A stretch of DNA of 35,340 bases, taken from the NCBI RefSeq assembly GCF_018130065.1, contig NZ_JAFCME010000045.1, positions 1-35,340 on the forward strand. Reading direction: 5' to 3'. Made by a program: the position numbers and the translations under genes. Below the pieces are notes generated by a model. It saw only the letters and a list, made by a program, of their open reading frames with translations, was not told the origin of the DNA and searched no databases. Below are positions 7,427-13,822 of this stretch, in pieces (within the stretch, counting starts at the first letter, position 1; each line of letters opens with the position of its first letter). Origin of the DNA: Bradyrhizobium sp. AUGA SZCCT0158. Lineage in GTDB: Bacteria > Pseudomonadota > Alphaproteobacteria > Rhizobiales > Xanthobacteraceae.

Positions 7427-8146
7427 TCAGTCGCTCAGATATTCCGGATACCGCGCGCGGATCTGGGCGAGTTCGCTGAGCGTTCCCGACAGATGGGTGC
7501 GCAGATGCTTCTGCGCCCCGTCCGGATCGCCGGCGTCGATTGCTTTGGCGATCAGCCTGTGGTGTCGAACGATGTCCTGCGCCTTGCCGGGGGAGGGCAG
7601 ATGCAGCCGGCGCAGCCGGTCGATATGGCCGCTGCGGCTGCGCACCAGCGTCCAGATGTCCTGCTTGTCGGCCGCCGTGTAGAGCTGGGCGTGGAACTCA
7701 TTGTCGGCGGCCATGAATTTTTCGAACTCGCCGGCCTTGGCGAATTGCTGTTGGCGCACGATTGTTCCATTCAGCCCGGCGACGAAGGCTTCGTCATGGC
7801 TGATAGCCAGCCCGCGCACGATCTCCAGCTCGACCGCCTGCCGCAGGAAATGCGCCTGCTGGGCCGACCGCACATCGACCCGGCTGACCACGGTCGCATA
7901 TTGCGGGAACACGTCGACCAGGCCTTCCTCTTCCAGCCGCATCAGGGCGTCGCGGATCGGCGTCGAACTGATTCCGAACTGCCCGGCCAAAGCGGCCCGC
8001 GACAGCGGCGATCCCGGCGGCAGTTCCAGCGAAATGATCATGCCGCGCAGACGCTCGAAAACCTGGGGCGCTGCCTGCCGGTCGCGATCGAGCCGCTCGG
8101 GGGAACGCGGTGCGGCGCGGCGGGCGGCGATTGGCGTTGGACCCAT
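7427..8146 (-). CDS. GntR-family regulator with FCD ligand domain
   Basis: The 239-residue protein has an N-terminal winged helix-turn-helix (about residues 25-95) with LPPGSPLSRAALAGQFGISS and TPIRDALMRLEEEGLV, followed by an all-helical FCD domain. The FCD domain shows likely metal or ligand residues in DNEFHAQLYTAA and the late His of HHRLIAKAIDAGD. Such regulators (FadR subfamily) usually repress catabolic operons until an organic acid binds. The frame stays open up to 8296, but the ATG at 8146, with AAAGGA about 11 bases upstream, fits the family; the longer N-terminus has no family resemblance and would read through the operator at 8186-8201. It is divergent from the sugar-acid operon starting at 8410 and is probably its regulator. 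Confidence 0.9.
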   Translation of the reverse strand: MGPTPIAARRAAPRSPERLDRDRQAAPQVFERLRGMIISLELPPGSPLSRAALAGQFGISSTPIRDALMRLEEEGLVDVFPQYATVVSRVDVRSAQQAHFLRQAVELEIVRGLAISHDEAFVAGLNGTIVRQQQFAKAGEFEKFMAADNEFHAQLYTAADKQDIWTLVRSRSGHIDRLRRLHLPSPGKAQDIVRHHRLIAKAIDAGDPDGAQKHLRTHLSGTLSELAQIRARYPEYLSD

Positions 8147-8185
8147 CGGAACAACGGTCCTTTCAGAAGGCGCTTGCCTCAAATA

Positions 8186-8201
8186 CACTAATATATTAGT
8201 G
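8186..8201. promoter_or_regulatory. Perfect 16-base palindrome, candidate GntR operator
   Basis: CACTAATATATTAGTG is a perfect palindrome 40 bases upstream of the GntR gene start and about 210 bases upstream of the dehydratase gene. FCD-type GntR proteins bind short AT-rich inverted repeats and usually regulate themselves and the divergent operon. Its TATATT core could also overlap a -10 box. Inferred from position and symmetry. Confidence 0.65.
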
Positions 8202-8220
8202 CACCTCCCTGAGGGCGTCA

Positions 8221-8366
8221 ATGCGTAGAGACCGCCGGATCTTCCGCACCATCGAGCGCAACACCGTCCAGAAATGGGGTACTCAATCATGAGCAAACGT
8301 AACCCCTACCGGTCCGTAGGATGGGTGAGCACTTCGCGAAACCCATCACCACATCGGGAACAGTGA
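8221..8366 (+). other. Two tiny overlapping frames in the leader of the sugar-acid operon
   Basis: An ATG at 8221, preceded by GAGGG (8211-8215), opens a 23-codon frame (MRRDRRIFRTIERNT...) ending TGA at 8290-8292. A second ATG at 8289 overlaps that stop as ATGA and runs 25 codons to 8366, entering the palindromic repeat after nine codons. They may be leader peptides, the remains of a gene interrupted by the repeat, or chance. There is no family match, and coding status is doubtful. Confidence 0.2.
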
Positions 8367-8396
8367 TGGGTATCGCTTCGCTCCACCCATCCTACG
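8315..8396. repeat. Palindromic repeat, CGTAGGATGGGT type
   Basis: Terminal 12-base inverted repeats CGTAGGATGGGT (8315-8326) and ACCCATCCTACG (8385-8396) enclose a second pair (GCGAAACCCATCAC and GTGATGGGTATCGC). From memory this is a common Bradyrhizobium intergenic repeat. It lies between the GntR operator and the dehydratase start, so it would be in the 5' leader of the operon. The ribosome site AAGGGG (8397-8402) begins at its very edge. Confidence 0.8.
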
Positions 8397-8409
8397 AAGG
8401 GGTGCCGAC

Positions 8410-10149
8410 ATGACCGACAAGAACAAGACCCCCGACCAGCTTCGTAGCGCGCGCTGGTTCGCGCCTAACGATCTGCGCGCCTTCGGCCACCGCTCGCGCG
8501 CGATGCAGATGGGCTACGCGCCGGAGGAGTGGAAGGGCCGTCCCGTCATTGCGATCCTCAACACCTGGTCGGATGCGCAGCCCTGCCACATGCATTTCAA
8601 ATCCCGCGTCGACGACGTCAAGCGCGGCATCCTGATGGCGGGCGGCTTTCCGATGGAGCTGCCGGCGCTGTCGCTGTCGGAATCGTTCCTGAAGCCGACC
8701 ACGATGCTCTATCGCAACATGCTGGCGATGGACGCGGAGGAATTATTGCGCGGTCATCCCGTCGACGGCGTCGTGCTGATGGGCGGCTGTGACAAGACCA
8801 CGCCGGGGTTGTTGCTCGGCGCCACCAGCATGGGCCTGCCGACGATCTATCTTCCGGCCGGGCCGATGCTGCGCGGCAACTGGAAGGGCAAGACGCTGGG
8901 CTCCGGCTCGGACGCCTGGAAGTTCTGGGACGAGCGGCGCGCCGGCAAAATCTCCGACAAGGATTGGGTCGATGTCGAGGCCGGCATTGCCCGCAGCTAC
9001 GGCACCTGCATGACCATGGGCACCGCCTCGACCATGACCGCTATCGCCGAATCGATCGGCATGACCCTGCCGGGCGCATCCTCGATCCCGGCCGCCGACG
9101 CCGGCCACATCCGAATGGCCTCGGAATGCGGCCGCCGCATCGTCGAGATGGTGTGGGAGGATTTGACGCCGAACAAGATCCAGACGCGAAAGGCCTTCGA
9201 GAACGCGATCACGGTCGCGATGGCGATGGGCTGCTCGACCAACGCAATCATCCATCTGATCGCGCAGGCCCGCCGCGCCGGCCAGGACATCGGGCTCGAT
9301 GATTTCGAGATCGCCAGCCGCAAGGTGCCTGTCATCGCCAATGTGCGTCCGAGCGGCGACAAATACCTGATGGAGGATTTCTTCTATGCCGGCGGCTTGC
9401 CGGGCCTGATGAGCCGCATCAGGGAGCATCTGCACCTCGACGTCATGACCGTGACCGGCCAGACGCTCGGCGAGAACATCGCCCGCGCCGAAGTTTACAA
9501 CGACGACGTCATCCGAACCGTGCAGGACCCGATCTATGCCGAAGGCGCGCTCGCGGTGCTGAAGGGCAACCTCGCGCCCGATGGCTGCGTCATCAAGCCG
9601 TCCGCCTGCGAGCCGCGCTTCCTCAAGCATACCGGGCCGGCGCTGGTGTTCGACGATTACCCGTCGATGAAGCAGGCGATCGACGATCCCGATCTCGACG
9701 TCACGGCCGATCACGTGCTGATCCTGCGCAATGCCGGACCGCAGGGCGGCCCGGGCATGCCGGAATGGGGCATGCTGCCGATCCCCACAAAACTGGTGAA
9801 GCAGGGCGTGCGCGACATGGTGCGGCTGTCGGATGCGCGCATGAGCGGCACCAGCTATGGCGCCTGCATCCTGCATGTCTCGCCGGAATCCTATATCGGC
9901 GGCCCGCTGGCGCTGGTGAAAAACGGCGACCGCATCACCCTCGACGTCGACGCCCGCACCATCAACCTCGATGTGCCGGAGGCGGAGCTTGCAAAGCGCC
10001 GCGCGGAATGGAAGGCGCCGGAGCGCCGGTTCGAGCGCGGCTATGGCTGGATGTTCACCCGGCACATCAAGCAGGCCAACGAAGGCTGCGATTTCGATTT
10101 TCTTGAAACCGGTTTTGGCAAGCCGGTGGGGGAGCCGTCGATTTATTAG
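8410..10149 (+). CDS. IlvD/Edd-family sugar-acid dehydratase, L-arabinonate dehydratase type
   Basis: The 579-residue protein belongs to the IlvD/Edd Fe-S dehydratases, which convert aldonic acids to 2-keto-3-deoxy acids. Cys59 (SDAQPCH), Cys127 (GGCDKTTPG, with Lys129) and Cys200 (YGTCMTMGTAS) fall at the positions I recall as [2Fe-2S] ligands in the Rhizobium leguminosarum L-arabinonate dehydratase, a protein of the same length. The catalytic Ser is in MSGTSYG near residue 480. The substrate could be L-arabinonate, D-xylonate or D-galactonate; sequence alone does not decide. It is the first full-length gene of an operon with a lactonase, an RraA-like protein and an aldehyde dehydrogenase. 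The ATG at 8410 has AAGGGG seven bases upstream. The enzyme is cytoplasmic, with no signal peptide. Confidence 0.92.
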   Translation: MTDKNKTPDQLRSARWFAPNDLRAFGHRSRAMQMGYAPEEWKGRPVIAILNTWSDAQPCHMHFKSRVDDVKRGILMAGGFPMELPALSLSESFLKPTTMLYRNMLAMDAEELLRGHPVDGVVLMGGCDKTTPGLLLGATSMGLPTIYLPAGPMLRGNWKGKTLGSGSDAWKFWDERRAGKISDKDWVDVEAGIARSYGTCMTMGTASTMTAIAESIGMTLPGASSIPAADAGHIRMASECGRRIVEMVWEDLTPNKIQTRKAFENAITVAMAMGCSTNAIIHLIAQARRAGQDIGLDDFEIASRKVPVIANVRPSGDKYLMEDFFYAGGLPGLMSRIREHLHLDVMTVTGQTLGENIARAEVYNDDVIRTVQDPIYAEGALAVLKGNLAPDGCVIKPSACEPRFLKHTGPALVFDDYPSMKQAIDDPDLDVTADHVLILRNAGPQGGPGMPEWGMLPIPTKLVKQGVRDMVRLSDARMSGTSYGACILHVSPESYIGGPLALVKNGDRITLDVDARTINLDVPEAELAKRRAEWKAPERRFERGYGWMFTRHIKQANEGCDFDFLETGFGKPVGEPSIY

Positions 10150-10153
10150 CACC

Positions 10154-10251
10154 GTCATTCCGGGGCGTCCGAAGGACGAGCCCGGAATCCATACTCGCGC
10201 TCGTGGTTATGGATTCCGGGCCTGCGCCAAGGGGGCGCATCCCGGAATGAC
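10154..10251. repeat. Palindromic repeat, GTCATTCCGGG type
   Basis: Terminal arms GTCATTCCGGG (10154-10164) and CCCGGAATGAC (10241-10251) enclose inner arms CCCGGAATCCAT (10181-10192) and ATGGATTCCGGG (10209-10220). This Bradyrhizobium-type repeat occupies the gap between the dehydratase and lactonase genes, so it would form a stable double hairpin within the polycistronic mRNA. Confidence 0.85.
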
Positions 10252-10297
10252 AGAAAGACCTGTTACCAAACAAAAAATATCCCAGGGAGGACCAGCC

Positions 10298-11389
10298 ATG
10301 AGCATCACACGACGCAACATCCTCGCCGCAGCCGGCGCCACCGCGGCCACCACACTGCTTTCCCGTGCCGCAGGTGCGCAATCATTCCCGTTCACGATGA
10401 ATCAGCGCTATCCCGATCCCTCGGTGCAGATCCTCGATCCGAGCTTTGCAAAATACCGGATCTATTCGTCTACGATCGAACAGGTCGCTACCGGCATGCG
10501 TTGGGCCGAAGGCCCGGCCTATTTCCCGGAAGGTGGCTATCTCCTGTACTCCGACATCCCGAACAACCGGATCATGAAGTTCGACGAGAAGACCAACCAG
10601 ACCAGCGTGTTCCGGAGCCCCGCCAACTATGCCAACGGCAACACGCGCGACCGCCAGGGCCGTCTCGTCACCTGCGAGCATTCGGTGACCCGCCGTGTCA
10701 CCCGCACCGAGACGGACGGCAAGATCACGGTGCTGGCGGACAAGTTCGAAGGCAAGCGGCTCAACGCGCCCAACGACGTCGTGGTGAAGTCCGACGACAG
10801 CATCTGGTTCACCGATCCCTTGTTCGGCATCAATGGCGAGTGGGAGGGCAACAAGGAAAAGCCCGAACAGGCCACGACCAACGTCTACCGCATCGACAAG
10901 GACGGCAAGATCTCAGCCGTCATCACCGACATCGTCAATCCGAACGGCCTGGCTTTCTCGCCCGACGAAAAGAAGCTGTACGTGGTCGAGTGGAAGGGCA
11001 CCCCCAACCGCAGCATCTGGGCCTATGATGTCAACGCCGACGGCGCGCTCGGCAGCCGGACCAAGCTGATCGACGCCGCCGACCAGGGCGCGCTCGACGG
11101 CTTCAGGGTCGATCGCGACGGCAATCTGTGGTGCGGCTGGGGCAGCAACGGCGCGCTGCAGGCCGAGCCCACCGATGTCGGCGGCCGCAGAGTCTTCCAG
11201 CTCAAGGGCAAGTCCGAAGACCTCGATGGCGTGATGGTGTTCAACTCCGCCGGCAAGCCGCTCGCCTTCATCCGGCTGCCGGAGCGTTGCGCCAACCTCT
11301 GTTTCGGCGGCCCGAAGAACAACCGCCTCTATATGACGAGCTGCCACTCCGTGTACGCGCTGTATGTCGAATCGCACGGGGCGGTGTAA
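10298..11389 (+). CDS. SMP-30/gluconolactonase-family lactonase with Tat signal peptide
   Basis: The 363-residue protein begins MSITRRNILAAAGATAATT, a twin-arginine signal (TRRNIL) with a hydrophobic stretch and an AAGA cleavage region near residue 29, so it should be exported folded to the periplasm. The mature part is a six-bladed beta propeller of the SMP-30/gluconolactonase type. Metal-binding landmarks include Glu in WAEGPAYFPEGG, Asn in LNAPNDVVV, NPNGLAFSPDEKKLY and Asp in LDGFRVDRDGNLW. The likely reaction is hydrolysis of a sugar-acid lactone to the aldonic acid used by the dehydratase upstream. The start is fixed by GGGAGG (10285-10290) before the ATG; the upstream in-frame extension only translates the repeat and the end of the previous gene. 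Confidence 0.88.
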   Translation: MSITRRNILAAAGATAATTLLSRAAGAQSFPFTMNQRYPDPSVQILDPSFAKYRIYSSTIEQVATGMRWAEGPAYFPEGGYLLYSDIPNNRIMKFDEKTNQTSVFRSPANYANGNTRDRQGRLVTCEHSVTRRVTRTETDGKITVLADKFEGKRLNAPNDVVVKSDDSIWFTDPLFGINGEWEGNKEKPEQATTNVYRIDKDGKISAVITDIVNPNGLAFSPDEKKLYVVEWKGTPNRSIWAYDVNADGALGSRTKLIDAADQGALDGFRVDRDGNLWCGWGSNGALQAEPTDVGGRRVFQLKGKSEDLDGVMVFNSAGKPLAFIRLPERCANLCFGGPKNNRLYMTSCHSVYALYVESHGAV

Positions 11390-11397
11390 TTAAGGTT

Positions 11398-11430
11398 GTC
11401 ATTCCGGGGCGCGAAGCGAACCCGAATGAC
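11398..11430. repeat. Truncated GTCATTCCGGG-type palindromic repeat
   Basis: A 33-base remnant with the outer arms GTCATTC and GAATGAC around GCGAAGC, lacking the inner hairpin of the full element. It lies just upstream of the ribosome site of the RraA-like gene and produces a spurious N-terminal extension if that gene is started too early. Confidence 0.7.
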
Positions 11431-11446
11431 GAACCAGGGAAAAACC

Positions 11447-12166
11447 ATGACAAAACTGAGCGACGCCACCCGCAACAAACTCAAAACGGTCTCCACCGCT
11501 ACCGTCGCCACCGCGCTGTTCAAGCGCGGCTTTCGCATCCAGATGATCCAGGATGTGCATCCGCTCGGGCCAAATCAGCCGGTGCTGGTCGGTGAAGCCT
11601 TCACGCTGCGTTACATGCCGGCGCGCGAAGACCTCAACAAGATCGAGGTGTTTCGCGACCGTGCCCATCCGCAGCGCAAGGCAATCGAGGATTGCCCGCC
11701 CGGCGCGGTGCTTGTCATGGACAGCCGCAAGGACGCGCGCGCGGCTTCCGCCGGCGCGATCCTGGTGACGCGGCTGATGAAGCGCGGCGCGGCCGGTGTC
11801 ATCACCGACGGCGGCTTTCGCGATTCGGCTGAAATCGCCGCGCTCGGCTTTCCCGCCTATCATCAGCGGCCGAGCGCACCGACCAATCTGACGCTGCACC
11901 AGGCGATCGAGATCAACGTGCCGATCGGCTGCGGCGACGCGCCGGTGTTCCCCGGCGACGTCATTCTCGGCGACAGCGACGGCGTGATCGTGATCCCCGC
12001 GCATCTTGCCGATGAAATCGCCGACGAGGCGGTCGAGATGACAGCGTTCGAGGATTTTGTTACCGAGGAGGTGCGCAAGGGCCGTTCGATCCTCGGCCTC
12101 TACCCCGCAACCGACGAGCAGACGCCCAAGGATTTTGCGGCTTGGCGCAAGGCCAATGGGCGATAA
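11447..12166 (+). CDS. RraA / 4-hydroxy-4-methyl-2-oxoglutarate aldolase-family protein
   Basis: The 239-residue protein has the RraA/HMG-aldolase fold signature: GAAGVITDGGFRD at about 114-126, where Arg125 and Asp126 match the Arg-Asp pair that in Pseudomonas HMG/CHA aldolase stabilises the pyruvate enolate and binds the divalent metal. The early motif SDATRNKL...TATVATAL and the C-terminal GDVILGDSDGVIVIP are also typical. Database annotation may call it a ribonuclease regulator, but the operon context (sugar-acid dehydratase, lactonase, aldehyde dehydrogenase) favours a class II pyruvate aldolase cleaving a 2-keto-3-deoxy acid. That function is inferred. ATG 11447 (AGGGA upstream) is preferred over upstream starts that would translate the repeat remnant. 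Confidence 0.88.
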   Translation: MTKLSDATRNKLKTVSTATVATALFKRGFRIQMIQDVHPLGPNQPVLVGEAFTLRYMPAREDLNKIEVFRDRAHPQRKAIEDCPPGAVLVMDSRKDARAASAGAILVTRLMKRGAAGVITDGGFRDSAEIAALGFPAYHQRPSAPTNLTLHQAIEINVPIGCGDAPVFPGDVILGDSDGVIVIPAHLADEIADEAVEMTAFEDFVTEEVRKGRSILGLYPATDEQTPKDFAAWRKANGR

Positions 12167-12217
12167 TATGCCGCCGGCTGGCACCGACGCGTTTTTCTCC
12201 AACAGTGAGTCCACATC

Positions 12218-13660
12218 ATGCTGATGTTCAACAATCTGATCGACGGCGAATGGCTGTCCGATGGCGCCCGCGCGCCCAACGTCAACCCATCCGACACCAA
12301 GGACATTGTCGGCCAGGCGGTGCGCGGCACGCGCGCGCAAGCCGAGGCCGCGATATCAGCTGCAAAGGCCGCATTCCCGGCCTGGTCGCGATCGACGCCG
12401 CAAGTGCGCTATGACATTCTGAAGAAGGCGTCGGACGAGATCCTCGCGCGCAAGGACGAACTGGGCCGGCTGCTGTCGCGCGAGGAAGGCAAGACGCTGC
12501 CGGAAGGCATCGGCGAAGTCGCGCGCGCCGGGCAGATCTTTGCGTTCTTTGCCGGCGAATGCCTGCGGATGGCCGGCGAGAAGCTCGCTTCGGTGCGCCC
12601 CGGCATCGACATCGAGATCACGCGCGAAGCGCTCGGCGTCGTCGGCCTGATCACGCCGTGGAATTTCCCGATCGCGATTCCAGCCTGGAAGATCGCGCCG
12701 GCGCTGGCCTATGGCAACACCGTGGTGATCAAGCCCGCCGACCTCGTGCCGGGTTCGTCGTGGGCGCTGGTCGATATCCTGCACCGCGCCGGTTTGCCCA
12801 AGGGCGTGCTCAACCTCGTGCTCGGGCGCGGCTCGGAAGTTGGCGCCGTCCTGCTCGAACATCCTGATGTCGCGGCCATCAGCTTCACCGGCTCGGTCTC
12901 CACCGGCCAGAAGGTTGCCGCGGCCTGCATCGCCTCGCGGCCGATGAAGAAGTTTCAGCTCGAAATGGGCGGCAAGAACCCGCTGGTCGTTCTCGACGAC
13001 GCGGACCTGAAAGTCGCGGTGGAATGCGCCGCCAACAGCGCGTTCTTTTCCACCGGCCAGCGCTGTACCGCCGCTTCGCGCCTGATCGTCACCGCGGGGA
13101 TCCACGACAAATTCGTCGAGGCGCTGACCGAGCGGATGCGCGGCCTGAAGATCGACGACGCCGTCAAGGCCGGCACGGATATCGGCCCGGTGGTCGATCA
13201 GAGCCAGCTCGACCAGGATCTCAAATATATCTCGATCGGCAAGGACGAGGGAGCAAAACTCGCCTTCGGTGGCGAGCGTCTGAACCGCGATGCGCCCGGC
13301 TTCTATCTGCAGCCGGCCTTGTTCACTGACGTGAGCAACACGATGCGGATCGCGCGCGAGGAAATCTTTGGGCCGGTGGCCGCGGTCATCAGGGTCAAGG
13401 ATTACGCCGAAGCGCTGGCGACCGCGAATGACACCGATTTTGGCCTGTCATCCGGCATCTGTACCACCAGCCTGAAATACGCCAGCGACTACAAGCGCAA
13501 TTCCGAAGCCGGTATGGTGATGGTCAACCTGCCGATCGCCGGCGTCGACTACCACGTGCCGTTCGGCGGCCGAAAAGGCTCCAGCTTCGGCGCCCGCGAA
13601 CAGGGAAGATACGCGGCGGAGTTTTATACGACGGTGAAGACAGCTTACACGCTGCCGTAA
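12218..13660 (+). CDS. Aldehyde dehydrogenase, ketoglutarate-semialdehyde dehydrogenase type
   Basis: The 480-residue enzyme is a full-length NAD(P)-dependent aldehyde dehydrogenase. It has the Asn149 motif TPWNFP, the cofactor loop FTGSVSTG (about 223-230), general base Glu249 in LEMGGKNP and catalytic Cys283 in STGQRCTAA, with EEIFGP further on. Overall it resembles 2,5-dioxopentanoate (alpha-ketoglutarate semialdehyde) dehydrogenases of pentose-acid pathways, though relatives also oxidise glycolaldehyde or succinate semialdehyde. It is the last gene of the operon, 51 bases after the RraA-like gene. Either ATG 12218 or ATG 12224 could be used; the ribosome site is weak. It is cytoplasmic. 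Confidence 0.92.
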   Translation: MLMFNNLIDGEWLSDGARAPNVNPSDTKDIVGQAVRGTRAQAEAAISAAKAAFPAWSRSTPQVRYDILKKASDEILARKDELGRLLSREEGKTLPEGIGEVARAGQIFAFFAGECLRMAGEKLASVRPGIDIEITREALGVVGLITPWNFPIAIPAWKIAPALAYGNTVVIKPADLVPGSSWALVDILHRAGLPKGVLNLVLGRGSEVGAVLLEHPDVAAISFTGSVSTGQKVAAACIASRPMKKFQLEMGGKNPLVVLDDADLKVAVECAANSAFFSTGQRCTAASRLIVTAGIHDKFVEALTERMRGLKIDDAVKAGTDIGPVVDQSQLDQDLKYISIGKDEGAKLAFGGERLNRDAPGFYLQPALFTDVSNTMRIAREEIFGPVAAVIRVKDYAEALATANDTDFGLSSGICTTSLKYASDYKRNSEAGMVMVNLPIAGVDYHVPFGGRKGSSFGAREQGRYAAEFYTTVKTAYTLP

Positions 13661-13675
13661 CGAACTGCTGACAAT

Positions 13676-13815
13676 GTGCGTTCCCCGGACGCAGCGCAGC
13701 GCCGGGGTCCATATGTCCGCGACACAAGTGTGGGTCCCGGCTCTGCGGAGCCATAGCGTGTCGAAGACGCGCGTAAACGCGCTTATGACACGCTGCACCG
13801 CGTCCGGGACACGAC
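13676..13815. repeat. Palindromic repeat between convergent genes, GTGTCCCGGACGC type
   Basis: A large imperfect palindrome: TTCCCCGGACGC (13681-13692) pairs with GCGTCCGGGAC (13800-13810), with inner GGGTCC and GGGTCCCGGCTCTGCGGAG segments and an extra small hairpin GCGCGTAAACGCGC. It resembles a repeat I remember from Bradyrhizobium genomes. It lies between the convergent aldehyde dehydrogenase and RND permease genes and may end transcription from both sides. Confidence 0.7.
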
Positions 13816-13822
13816 CACATCC

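Noticed and set aside
8743..10158. 471-codon open frame antisense to the dehydratase gene
   Set aside because: Shadow of a gene with all catalytic cysteines in place; no ribosome site or family similarity.
9971..10297. In-frame N-terminal extension of the lactonase gene
   Set aside because: It translates the dehydratase 3' end in another frame plus a palindromic repeat; the ATG at 10298 has a strong ribosome site and starts a Tat signal.
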